A stretch of DNA of 64,000 nucleotides. Origin: Roseiarcus sp963751165. Lineage in GTDB: Bacteria > Pseudomonadota > Alphaproteobacteria > Rhizobiales > Beijerinckiaceae. Below are positions 54,517 through 62,587 of the stretch, piece after piece (position 1 is the first letter of the stretch; each line of letters opens with the position of its first letter). The DNA lies in contig CAVVTP010000013.1 of assembly GCA_963751165.1 (NCBI GenBank), forward strand, positions 105,758 through 169,757, read 5' to 3'. The translations under genes were made by a program, and so were the position numbers. The notes beneath the pieces are model-generated. The model was not told the DNA's origin and did not search any database. It saw only the letters and a program-made list of their open reading frames with translations.

Positions 54517-54751
54517 TTCGCCATCGGACTTGGTCCGACCCCCTTGAATGAAACACATGTTAGTTTGGCGGGGCGTCGTCGGCGCAGAGGTCGGTTTGAT
54601 TTTTGGTGCTATGAGCTCGTCACCAAGTTGGACCGGGGACTTCGGAGCACCCCCAATTGCCGCCACCGGCCGCAAGGCCGCGGAGCGCGTCCTCTAGAGT
54701 TCGCTAGATCAGGAGCCCCATGCCGACGGCGCGCATTTGTGGAGGTTAGCC
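54517..54751 (+). ncRNA. Putative bridge RNA region of IS110 unit A
   Basis: This noncoding leader is homologous to those of B-D from its first base (TTCGCCAT versus TTGGCCAT). It contains a predicted stem GGTGCT (54605-54610) with AGCACC (54646-54651) enclosing CACCAAG (54621-54627). That heptamer equals the target left of the insertion (CACCA-AG ending at 54516) and replaces TCTCTAG found there in B-D. A GNRA hairpin CGGCC-GCAA-GGCCG lies at 54667-54680. A later segment TCCTCTAG (54690-54697) partly matches the right end of A (TCTCTAG). These are the positions expected for target and donor guides. Transcription is not shown. Confidence 0.6.
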
Positions 54752-54774
54752 ATGGAGGTTCTCTATCCAAGATG

Positions 54775-56005
54775 TGAGGAAGTTTTAACTTAATCTGACG
54801 GACGGTGTTTCCGAACACGGACGAGAGCCGTGGCGGGGGCGGAGCTGGTCGGGGTTGCGCAGCCCCCGCCACGGCGTTCCAGGAGACACAGATGACCAAG
54901 GATCAGAAGATCATTCGGGCCAAGGCCGGCCTGCTCGAGCTCGCCAAGCAGCTTGGCAGCGTCAGCCAAGCCTGCAAAATCATGGGCTACAGCCGAGACA
55001 GCTTCTACCGGTTCAAGGATCTCTACGACAAAGGCGGGGAACTGGCGCTTCAGGAGATGTCGCGGCGCAAGCCGATCTTGAAGAACCGCGTCCTGCCTGA
55101 GATCGAGGCGGCGGTGGTGGCCATGGCGATCGACCAGCCGGCCTGGGGCCAGACGCGCATCTCCAACGAACTTGCCAAGCAAGGAATATCCATCTCGCCC
55201 TTCGGCGTGCGCTCGGTCTGGCTGCGTCACGACCTGCAGACCATGAAGCATCGGCTCAAGGCGCTCGAGGCGAAGATGGCCCAGGACGGCCTGATCCTGA
55301 CCGAGGCGCAGGTCGCCGCCCTCGAGAAGGCCAAGGCCGACAAGGAGGCGCACGGCGAATTCGTCTCCGAATGCCCGGGATACTGCGGCGCCCAGGACAC
55401 CTTCTACGTCGGCACGCTCAAGGGCGTCGGGCGCATCTACCAGCAGACCTTCGTCGATACCTACGCCAAGGTCGGCTTCGCCAAGCTCTACGACCGCAAG
55501 ACCCCGCTCACCGCCGCAGACCTGCTCAACGACCGGGTCATCCCATTCTACGAGGAGCGTGGCATCCCCCTGCAGCGTGTGCTGACCGACCGCGGCACCG
55601 AATATTGCGGGACCCACGACCGCCACGAATACGAGCTCTATCTGGCGGTCGAGGACATCGACCACACCCGGACCAAAGCCAAGAGCCCCCAGACCAATGG
55701 CATCGTCGAGCGCTTCCACAAGACCATGCTCGACGAGTTCTACCGCGTCGCCTTCCGCAAGAAGATCTACGCCACGATCGAGGACCTGCAGACCCACCTC
55801 GATCTCTGGATGCGCGAGTTCAACGAGGTCAGGCCCCACCAGGGCAAGTGGTGCTTCGGAAAGACCCCGCTCCAGACCTTCCTTGACGCTCTCCCGCTCG
55901 CGAAGGAAAAATGCCTACCGGTCCAAGACGGCGATCAACCCACCGTCGCATGACCGGAAAACGGCCAGCCCACGCCGTCCGTCAGATCAAGTACAAACTT
56001 ATACA
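54775..56005 (+). mobile_element. IS481-family element, copy 2
   Basis: The 1231-base element is nearly identical to copy 1 but in the opposite orientation. It is flanked by a perfect 7-base duplication CAAGATG (54768-54774 and 56006-56012). It is inserted at codon 8 of the unit A transposase. The two copies are about 2.5 kb apart as inverted repeats, a substrate for inversion of the segment between them. Confidence 0.93.
54892..55953 (+). CDS. IS481-family transposase, copy 2
   Basis: The 353-residue product is identical to copy 1 except for Phe in place of Ser in IYQQ(F)VDT and silent changes. The helix-turn-helix, both Asp motifs (VDTYAKVGF, LTDRGTEYCG) and the Glu motif (NGIVERFHKTMLDEFY) are intact. 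ATG 54892 follows CCAGGAGACACAG. It is probably functional and able to act on both copies. Confidence 0.93.
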   Translation: MTKDQKIIRAKAGLLELAKQLGSVSQACKIMGYSRDSFYRFKDLYDKGGELALQEMSRRKPILKNRVLPEIEAAVVAMAIDQPAWGQTRISNELAKQGISISPFGVRSVWLRHDLQTMKHRLKALEAKMAQDGLILTEAQVAALEKAKADKEAHGEFVSECPGYCGAQDTFYVGTLKGVGRIYQQTFVDTYAKVGFAKLYDRKTPLTAADLLNDRVIPFYEERGIPLQRVLTDRGTEYCGTHDRHEYELYLAVEDIDHTRTKAKSPQTNGIVERFHKTMLDEFYRVAFRKKIYATIEDLQTHLDLWMREFNEVRPHQGKWCFGKTPLQTFLDALPLAKEKCLPVQDGDQPTVA

Positions 56006-56460
56006 CAAGATGCGCCGGACTGGACGTGCACAAAAAGACTGTGGTCGCCTGCGTTCGGATCCAGCAAGGTCAATCCGTCGAGCAGGACGCAACGACGAGA
56101 GCGCCGGCAAGAGACGATCCACCCGAATGCGCAAGGGGTCACGCTGGCTGAAAGCGACCCTCTTCTCCTGCGCCTGGGCGGCCGCTAGAACCAAGGGCTG
56201 TTACTTTTACGCCCTGTTCCACCGCATCAAAGCCCGCCGAGGCGCCAAAAAGGCTATCGGCGCCGTCGCAACCTCCCTTTTGCGCACCACCTATCACATG
56301 CTCAAGGACGGAACGCTTTACCAGGACCTCGGCGCCGACTACTTCGACAAGAGGCACAAAACCGCCTCCACCCGCCGCCTCGTTCAGCGCCTCCAGAACC
56401 TTGGGTTCGCTGTCCAACTCACTCCGGCCCCCGCATGACGCGCGCCTAGTTTCTCTCTAG

Positions 56461-56692
56461 TTGGCCATTTGACTGCGTCGACCCCCTGGAATGAAACGCA
56501 TGCTACCCTGGTGAGCGTCGTCGGCGCAGAGGTCGGTTACTGTTTGGTGCTATGAGCTCGTTCTCTAGTTGGACCGGGGACTTCGGAGCACCCCTAGTGC
56601 AGCCACCGGCCGCAAGGCCGCGGAGCGCGCCCTCTAGAGTTCTCTAGACGAGAAGTCCCATGCCGACGACGCACTGTTTGCGGAGGTTAGCC
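56461..56692 (+). ncRNA. Putative bridge RNA region of IS110 unit B
   Basis: The leader starts directly after the AG core shared with unit A. Stem GGTGCT (56546-56551) with AGCACC (56587-56592) encloses TCTCTAG (56562-56568). That equals the last seven bases of unit A (right end plus core, ending 56460), the site where B must have inserted. The GNRA hairpin is at 56607-56620. Downstream, CCCTCTAG (56630-56637) equals the last eight bases of unit B itself (57948-57955), as a donor-binding guide should. Left guide sequences identical to the DNA top strand and ending at the core are the pattern described for IS621 bridge RNA. Right-half guides were not found. Confidence 0.62.
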
Positions 56693-57933
56693 ATGGAGGT
56701 TCTCTATCCAAAATGCGCCGGACTGGACGTGCACAAAAAGACGGTGGTCGCCTGCGTTCGGATTCAGCAAGGTCAATCGGTCGAGCAGGAGCTGAGGACG
56801 TTCGACACCACGACGAGTGGCCTGCTGGCGCTCTCGGCGTGGCTCGAGAGAAGGGCTGCACACACGTCGCGATGGAGGCGACGGGCGTCTATTGGAAGCC
56901 GGTCTGGCACATCCTCGCGGAGGCGAGTTCGAGCTCGTGCTGGCGAACGCGGCGCACATCAAGAACGTGCCGGGGCGCAAGACGGACGTGAAGGACGCCA
57001 CCTGGCTCGCCGAGCTTCCCGCTCACGGCCTGATCCGAGGCAGCTTCGTTCCGACCGATCCGATCCAAGAGTTGCGCGCGCTGATGCGGACCCGCAAGCA
57101 GCTGGTTCGTGAGCGCGCCTGCAACATGCAGCGGCTTCAGAAGGCACTCGAAGACGCCAATATCAAGATCGACTCGGCCATCTCCGAAATCGCTGGGAGA
57201 GAGCGGTCGAGCCATGATCGAGGCGATGATCGCGGGCGAGACAGATCCGAATGTCTTGGCCGGCTCTGGCAGACCGGCGGATAAGAGCAACGCAAGAGGA
57301 ACTCGTCGAGGCGCTGCGAGGTCACTTGACCGCGTCACCACCGCTTCCTGTTCGAGCTTCATCTCGAACAGATCGACGCCCTCGACCGGGCGATCGCCCG
57401 GATCGACCAGGAGGCGGAGGCCGAACGTCGAACTCCTTTCGCGAGACCATCGCAGATCGTAAGGACGATCCCCGGCATCGACGACCGCAGCGCGCAAAGC
57501 GTTCTGTCCGAGATCGGCATCGACATGAGCCGATACCCCTCGGACGGCCATCTCGTCTCCTGGGCCGGCTCTGTGCCCGCGCAACGACGAGAGCGCCGGC
57601 AAGAGACGATCAACACGCATGCGCAAGGGAGTCACGCTGGCTGAAAGACAACCCTCTTTCAGTGCGCCTGGGCAGCCGTCAGAACCAAAGGCAGCTACTT
57701 CCAGGCCCAGTTCCACCGAATCAAGGCCCGCCGAGGCGCCAAGAAGGCCATCGGCGCCGTCGCTGCCTCCCTGCTGCGCACCATCTACCACATGCTCAAG
57801 GACGGGACGCTCTACCAGGACCTCGGCGCCGATCACTTCGACAAGCCGACACAAGACTGCCTCCACCCGCCGCCTCGTTCAGCGCCTCCAGAACCTTGGG
57901 TTCGCTGTCCAACTCACTCCGGCCCCCGCATGA
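56693..57933 (+). pseudogene. IS110-family transposase, unit B, multiply frameshifted
   Basis: The gene spans ATG 56693 to TGA 57933 and aligns end to end with units C and D. It has at least four single-base indels: near 56850 (SAWL-ERRAA), near 56925 (ILAE-GEF), near 57195 (ISEIAGRE) and in the 57290-57460 stretch, plus others near 57570-57660 and 57845. In pieces it still shows GLDVHKKTVVACV, NVPGRKTDVKDATWLAEL and SAGKR. It is clearly a pseudogene, though its leader region is intact. Confidence 0.88.
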
Positions 57934-57955
57934 CGCGAGTCTAGTTTCCCTCTAG

Positions 57956-58189
57956 TTGGCCATTTGACTGCGTCGACCCCCTGGAATGAAACGCATGCTA
58001 CCCTGGCTGAGCGTCGTCGGCGCAGAGGTCGGTTACTGTTTGGTGCTATGAGCTCGTTCTCTAGTTGGACCGGGGACTTCGGAGCACCCCCTAGTGCAGC
58101 CACCGGCCGCAAGGCCGCGGAGCGCGCCCCCTAGAGTTCTCTAGACGAGAAGTCCCATGCCGACGACGCACTGTTTGCGGAGGTGAGCC
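57956..58189 (+). ncRNA. Putative bridge RNA region of IS110 unit C
   Basis: It has the same organisation as unit B: stem GGTGCT (58042-58047) with AGCACC (58083-58088) around TCTCTAG (58058-58064), GNRA hairpin 58104-58117 and a donor-like segment CCCCCTAG (58127-58134). The right end of C reads CTCCCTAG, so the donor match is 6 contiguous bases plus one mismatch. The left-target segment matches the right end of B over CTCTAG. Confidence 0.58.
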
Positions 58190-59422
58190 ATGGAGGTGCT
58201 CTATCCAAAATGCGCCGGACTGGACGTGCACAAAAAGACGGTGGTCGCCTGCGTTCGGATTTAGCAAGGTCAATCGGTCGAGCAGGAGGTGCGGACGTTC
58301 GAGACCACGACGTCCGGCTTGCTGGCCCTCTCGGCGTGGCTTTCGGAGAAGGGATGCACGCTCGCGGCCATGGAAGCCACCGGCGTCTATTGGAAGCCGG
58401 TCTGGCATATCCTCGCGGATGGCGAGTTCGAGCTGTTGCTGGCCAACGCCGCGCATGTGAAGAACGTGCCCGGCCGCAAGACCGACGTGAACGATGCGAC
58501 CTGGCTCTCCGAGCTGGCCGCTCACGGCCTGATCCGTGGCAGCTTTGTCCCGGATCGTCCGACCCAGGAGTTGCGGTCCCTGCTTCGCACCCGCAAGCAG
58601 CTGGTTCGCGAGCGCTCCTCCCATATTCTGCGGCTGCAGAAGACGCTCGAAGACGGCAACATCAAAATCGACTCGGTCATCTCCGACATCCTGGGCGTTA
58701 GCGGTCGAGCCATGATCGAGGCGATGATCGCCGGCCAGACCGATCCGACTGTCTTGGCCGGCTTGGCAAACCGGCGGATCAGAGCAACGCAAGAGGAGCT
58801 CCGCGAGGCGCTGCGAGGTCGCTTGACCCGTCACCACCGCTTCCTGCTCCAACTCCATCTCGATCAGGTCGACGCCCTCGACGGGCGATCGCCCGGATCG
58901 ACCAGGAGGTGGAGGCCGATCTCGAATTCCTTTCGCGAGGCCACCCAGATCGTAAGGACCATCCCGGGCTTCGACGACCGCAGCGCCCAAAGCGTTCTTT
59001 CCGAGATCGGCATCGACATGAGCCGCTACCCCTCGGACGCCCATCTCCTCTCCTGGGCCTGCATGTGCCCGCGCAACGACGAGAGCGCCGGCAAGAGAAG
59101 ATCCACCCGAATGCGCAAGGGCTCACGCTGGTTGAAAGCAACCCTCTTCCCGTGCGCCTGGGCAGCCGTCAGAACCAAAGGCAGCTACTTCCAGGCCCAG
59201 TTCCACCGCATCAAGGCCCGCCGAGGCGCCAAGAAAGCCATCGGCGCCGTCGCCGCCTCCCTCCTGCGCACCATCTACCACATGCTCAAGGACGGGACGC
59301 TCTACCAGGACCTCGGCGCCGATCACTTCGACCGCCGACACAAGACTGCCTCCACCCGCCGCCTCGTTCAGCGCCTCCAGAACCTCGGGTTCGCTGTCCA
59401 ACTCACCCCGGCCCCCGCATGA
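58190..59422 (+). pseudogene. IS110-family transposase, unit C, with amber codon
   Basis: ATG 58190 opens MEVLYPKCAGLDVHKKTVVACVRI, but the next codon is TAG (58262-58264) where units B and D have CAG. A single C-to-T change therefore truncates the protein at residue 25. Downstream the frame is open to 59422 and encodes the DEDD core (AAMEATGVYWKPVWHIL, NVPGRKTDVNDATWLSEL), with a short out-of-frame patch (GRSPGSTRRWRPISNSF, 58880-58925) before REATQIVRTIPGFDD. The serine domain (NDESAGKRRSTRMRKGSRWL) follows. An internal ATG at 58289 cannot restore the first catalytic Asp. Confidence 0.88.
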
Positions 59423-59445
59423 CGCCGAGTCTAGTTTCTCCCTAG

Positions 59446-59678
59446 TTGGCCATTTGACTGCGTCGACCCCCTGGAATGAAACGCATGCTACCCTGCTGAG
59501 CGTCGTCGGCGCAGAGGTCGGTTACTGTTTGGTGCTATGAGCTCGTTCTCTAGTTGGACCGGGGACTTCGGAGCACCCCCTAGTGCAGCCACCGGCCGCA
59601 AGGCCGCGGAGCGCGCCCCCTAGAGTTCTCTAGACGAGAAGTCCCATGCCGACGACGCACTGTTTGCGGAGGTGAGGC
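59446..59678 (+). ncRNA. Putative bridge RNA region of IS110 unit D
   Basis: Stem GGTGCT (59531-59536) with AGCACC (59572-59577) encloses TCTCTAG (59547-59553). The GNRA hairpin CGGCC-GCAA-GGCCG is at 59593-59606. The donor-like segment CCCCCTAG (59616-59623) equals the last eight bases of unit D (60926-60933). D is the only unit whose transposase frame is open from end to end, so if the system is active its guides would be the working ones. Confidence 0.6.
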
Positions 59679-60911
59679 ATGGAAGTGCTCTATCCAAAAT
59701 GCGCCGGACTGGACGTCCACAAAAAGACGGTGGTCGCCTGCGTTCGGATTCAGCAGGGTGCGGCGGTCGAGCAGGAGGTGCGGACGTTCGACACCACGAC
59801 GTCCGGCTTGCTGGCCCTCTCGGCGTGGCTTTCGGAGAAGGGATGCACGCTCGCGGCCATGGAAGCCACCGGCGTCTATTGGAAGCCGGTCTGGCATATC
59901 CTCGCGGACGGCGAGTTCGAGCTGTTGCTGGCCAACGCCGCGCATGTGAAGAACGTGCCCGGCCGCAAGACCGACGTGAACGATGCGACCTGGCTCTCCG
60001 AGCTGGCCGCTCACGGCCTGATCCGTGGCAGCTTCGTGCCGGATCGACCGACCCAGGAGCTGCGGTCCCTGCTTCGCACCCGCAAGCAGCTGGTTCGCGA
60101 GCGCTCCTCCCATATTCAGCGGCTGCAGAAGACGCTGGAGGACGCCAACATCAAACTCGACTCGATCATCTCCGACATCCTGGGCGTCAGCGGTCGGCGC
60201 ATGATCGAGGCGATAATCGCCGGCCAGACCGACCGACCGTCTTGGCCGGCTTGGCCGACCGGCGGATCAAGGCAACGAAAGAAGAGCTTCGCGAGGCCCT
60301 GCGAGGCCGGCCGACGGCTCACCATCGCTTCCTGCTCCAACTCCATCTCGATCAGGTCGACGCCCTCGACCGGGCGATCGCCCGGATCGACCAGAAGGTG
60401 GAGGCCGATCTCGAACTCCTTTCGCGAGGCCACCCAGATCGTAAGGACCATCCCGGGCTTCGACGACTGCAGCGCCCAAAGCGTTCTTTCCGAGATCGGA
60501 ATCGATATGAGCCGCTACCCCTCGGACGCCCATCTCCTCTCCTGGGCCTGCATGTGCCCGCGCAATGACGAGAGCGCCGGCAAGAGAAGGTCCACCCGAA
60601 TGCGCAAGGGCTCACGCTGGTTGAAAGCAACGCTCTTCCCGTGCGCCTGGGCAGCCGTCAGAACCAAGGGCAGCTATTTCCAGGCCCAGTTCCACCGCAT
60701 CAAGGCCCGCCGAGGCGCCAAGAAAGCCATCGGCGCCGTCGCCGCCTCCCTCCTGCGCACCATCTACCACATGCTCAAGGACGGCACGCTCTACCAGGAC
60801 CTCGGCGCCGATCACTTCGACCGCCGACACAAGACTGCCTCCACCCGCCGCCTTGTCCAGCGCCTCCAGAACCTCGGCTTCGCGGTTCAGCTCACCCCCG
60901 CCCCCGCATGA
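59679..60911 (+). CDS. IS110-family transposase, unit D (open frame with internal shifted patch)
   Basis: The 410-residue product has the RuvC-like DEDD domain of IS110 recombinases: GLDVHKKTVVACV (Asp), LAAMEATGVYWKPVWHIL (Glu) and NVPGRKTDVNDATWLSEL (Asp, Asp). It ends with the Tnp20-type domain carrying the conserved serine motif NDESAGKRRSTRMRKGSRWL. Residues about 184-248 (60230-60418) are read in the wrong frame: the expected VLAGLADRRIKATKEELREAL and LLQLHLDQVDALDRAIARIDQ are present in another frame. The two compensating indels keep the frame open but probably damage the coiled linker between domains. It may be non-functional, or the indels may be errors. Confidence 0.85.
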   Translation: MEVLYPKCAGLDVHKKTVVACVRIQQGAAVEQEVRTFDTTTSGLLALSAWLSEKGCTLAAMEATGVYWKPVWHILADGEFELLLANAAHVKNVPGRKTDVNDATWLSELAAHGLIRGSFVPDRPTQELRSLLRTRKQLVRERSSHIQRLQKTLEDANIKLDSIISDILGVSGRRMIEAIIAGQTDRPSWPAWPTGGSRQRKKSFARPCEAGRRLTIASCSNSISIRSTPSTGRSPGSTRRWRPISNSFREATQIVRTIPGFDDCSAQSVLSEIGIDMSRYPSDAHLLSWACMCPRNDESAGKRRSTRMRKGSRWLKATLFPCAWAAVRTKGSYFQAQFHRIKARRGAKKAIGAVAASLLRTIYHMLKDGTLYQDLGADHFDRRHKTASTRRLVQRLQNLGFAVQLTPAPA

Positions 60912-60933
60912 CCCGAGTTTAGTTTCCCCCTAG

Positions 60934-61224
60934 ATTCATGCGCTCGTCGATGCCCTCGGCAATCCTGTCGAGGTGATGCTCAGCCCGGGCCAAGAGCACG
61001 ATCTGACTTGCGCTGAATCTCTCATCGAAGCCGTCGATCCCGGCGCTTTGATCGGCGACAAGGCGTTCGACGCCGACGCCTTCATCGCCGCTCTCAACAA
61101 TCGAGCGATCGTCCCAGTCATCCCAGCCAAATCCAACCGAAAAACCCCGCGCCCGTGCGATTTCGCCTCTCCTGCGAACGCAATCTCATTGAGCGTTTCT
61201 TCAACAAGCTCAAACAGTTCATGG
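60934..61224 (+). pseudogene. IS5-family transposase, central fragment
   Basis: The frame continues the target gene of the IS110 array: IHALVDALGNPVEVMLSPGQ, then HDLTCAESLIEAVDPGALIGDKAFDADAF, VPVIPAKSNRKTPRPCDF, with the last Asp region. One base slips after CDF; CERNLIERFFNKLKQF (catalytic Glu region) follows in another frame up to the IS3 insertion at 61225. The fragment at 62588 completes it. Confidence 0.85.
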
Positions 61225-61301
61225 TGAAGTGGCCCCGGTTTTTGGGACCACTGGCTTGGTTGGAGGAAGTCTGCTCCGAATGGCATTGAACGGAGCGGAG
61301 C

Positions 61302-61589
61302 ATGACGAAGACGAGACGGAAGATTGACGCTGGGCTGAAGGCGAAGATCGCGCTGGAGGCGCTGCGCGAACAAGCGACGGTAACCGACCTGGCGCAGCGC
61401 CATCAGGTTCATCCCAACCAGATTTACGCCTGGAAGAAGCAGCTGCTGGACCATGCGGCGCGGGCGTTTGATCCGAAGGTTGGTGTGGACGCGGAGGCGG
61501 CGTCGGCGCGCGAGATCGAGAAGCTTCACGCCAAGATTGGCCAGCTGACGATCGAGAACGATTTTTTCGTCAGGAGGTTCGGCAAATGA
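61302..61589 (+). CDS. IS3-family OrfA (helix-turn-helix subunit)
   Basis: The 95-residue product has the IS3 OrfA helix-turn-helix (FDA-like GLKAKIALEALREQATVTDLAQRHQVHPNQIYAWKKQLLD) and a C-terminal leucine-zipper-like helix (ASAREIEKLHAKIGQLTIENDFF). It binds the element ends. Its stop overlaps the OrfB start (ATGA, 61586-61589), which suggests coupling rather than the -1 frameshift usual for many IS3 members. Confidence 0.92.
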   Translation: MTKTRRKIDAGLKAKIALEALREQATVTDLAQRHQVHPNQIYAWKKQLLDHAARAFDPKVGVDAEAASAREIEKLHAKIGQLTIENDFFVRRFGK

Positions 61590-62548
61590 GCGCGTCGAAC
61601 CGTCGAGCTAAGCTCGATCGCCATCACCCCGATTTATCGGTACGCCGACAATGCGCAATGCTCGGCGTGGCGCGCTCGGGCGTCTATCGCGAACTGCGAC
61701 CGGCCAACGACAACGACCTTGAGGCGATGCGGCGCATTGACGTGCTGTTCACCGCACGGCCGTTCTTCGGCGCCCGGCGTATTGCGCGGACGCTGACGGA
61801 GGAGGGTTTTGCGATCGACCGCAAGCGCGTACGGCGGCTGATGCGGCTGATGGGGATCGAGGCGCTCGGGCCGAAGCCGAGGACGAGCAAGCCCGCGCCG
61901 GGGCACAAGATTTATCCCTACCTCCTGCGCGACATGACGATCGAGCGGTCGAACCAGGTCTGGGCGGCCGATATAACGTACATCCCGATCGGCCGGGGCT
62001 TCCTCTATCTGGTCGCGGTCATCGACTGGGCGAGCCGGGCTGTTCTCTCCTGGCGGCTCTCTAACACGATGGACGCCTCGTTCTGCCTTACTGCGCTGGA
62101 AGAAGCACTGGCCAGATACGGCAAGCCGGAGATTTTCAACACCGACCAAGGCAGCCAGTTCACCGCCGCCGCCTTCACCGGCGCGTTGCTCGAGGCTGGC
62201 GTGCGCATCTCGATGGACGGGCGCGGCCGCTGGATGGACAACGTCTTCATCGAACGCGTCTGGCGCTCGCTGAAGTATGAGGATATCTATCTCAAGGGCT
62301 ACGCCGACGGCCGCGAGGCGAAAGCCGGGATCGGCGAATATTTCGCCTTCTACAACGAGCGTCGTCTTCATCAGGCGCACGGCTACCGCGCCCCAATGGC
62401 CGTCTGGCGCGACGGCGCGGTCCGGACCCGTGGACATGTGGACAACGCTGACGCGTTGACCACAGGCCCACAGGCAGAGCAAATCAGCAGCAGACAGAAC
62501 CCTTGGCGGCTTGATAAAGGACAACCAGCAGACGGTCTTCCAACTTAA
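61586..62548 (+). CDS. IS3-family OrfB transposase
   Basis: The 320-residue product has the HTH_21 segment (RRIDVLFTARPFFGARRIARTL) and an rve integrase core with WAADITYIPIGRGFLYLVAVIDWASR (first Asp), EIFNTDQGSQFTAAAFT (second Asp) and MDNVFIERVWRSLKYEDIYL (Glu). It ends with YFAFYNERRLHQAHGYRAP. All catalytic residues are present and no frameshift is seen, so the element may be active. About 40 extra residues follow the conserved end. Confidence 0.93.
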   Translation: MSASNRRAKLDRHHPDLSVRRQCAMLGVARSGVYRELRPANDNDLEAMRRIDVLFTARPFFGARRIARTLTEEGFAIDRKRVRRLMRLMGIEALGPKPRTSKPAPGHKIYPYLLRDMTIERSNQVWAADITYIPIGRGFLYLVAVIDWASRAVLSWRLSNTMDASFCLTALEEALARYGKPEIFNTDQGSQFTAAAFTGALLEAGVRISMDGRGRWMDNVFIERVWRSLKYEDIYLKGYADGREAKAGIGEYFAFYNERRLHQAHGYRAPMAVWRDGAVRTRGHVDNADALTTGPQAEQISSRQNPWRLDKGQPADGLPT

Positions 62549-62587
62549 CCGCCGCCAAAAACGGTCCCGCTGCGCGGAGCCACTTCA

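Larger units (their letters stand above)
54752..56438 (+). pseudogene. IS110-family transposase, unit A, deleted and IS481-disrupted
   Basis: The gene starts with MEVLYPKM at ATG 54752 and is cut after 23 bases by IS481 copy 2 (54775-56005). After the 7-base duplication it resumes (56013) with the first catalytic region (GLDVHKKTVVACVRIQQ). It then jumps from the VEQ codons directly to NDESAGKRRSTRMRKGSRWL, losing about 270 residues, including the rest of the RuvC-like DEDD domain. The C-terminal 118 residues, with the serine-containing ESAGK motif, are intact to the stop at 56438. It cannot be functional. Confidence 0.9.
54517..60933 (+). mobile_element. Head-to-tail tandem array of four IS110-family elements
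   Basis: Four units in the same orientation occupy 54517-56460 (A), 56461-57955 (B), 57956-59445 (C) and 59446-60933 (D). Each has about 233 noncoding bases, a transposase gene and about 22 trailing bases ending in (C/T)CT-AG or CCT-AG. Adjacent units share one AG core. Removing the whole array and one AG rejoins the IS5-type gene in frame (ACCACCA-AG-ATTCATG, reading TTK-IHAL). B, C and D are 1488-1495 bases. A is about 706 bases of IS110 sequence plus the IS481 insertion, because its gene has a large internal deletion. IS110 elements move through a circular intermediate and make no target duplication, consistent with this layout. Confidence 0.9.
61225..62587 (+). mobile_element. IS3-family insertion sequence, complete
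   Basis: The 1363-base element has inverted ends TGAAGTGGCCCCGG at the left and, on the other strand, TGAAGTGGCTCCG at the right. It carries two overlapping genes. It splits the Glu region of the IS5-family transposase: removing it rejoins LKQF with RAIATRYDKLAKTFLAGVQLAC. A clear target duplication of three bases could not be verified (TGG versus GGG). Confidence 0.85.

Noticed and set aside
47885..60933. The whole IS cluster as one composite transposon
   Set aside because: The flanking elements belong to different families, the target duplications are local to each element, and no cargo genes lie between them.
54517..60933. The repeated IS110 units as a CRISPR-like or satellite array
   Set aside because: The repeat unit is about 1.49 kb and contains a transposase gene; there are no short direct repeats with unique spacers and no cas genes.
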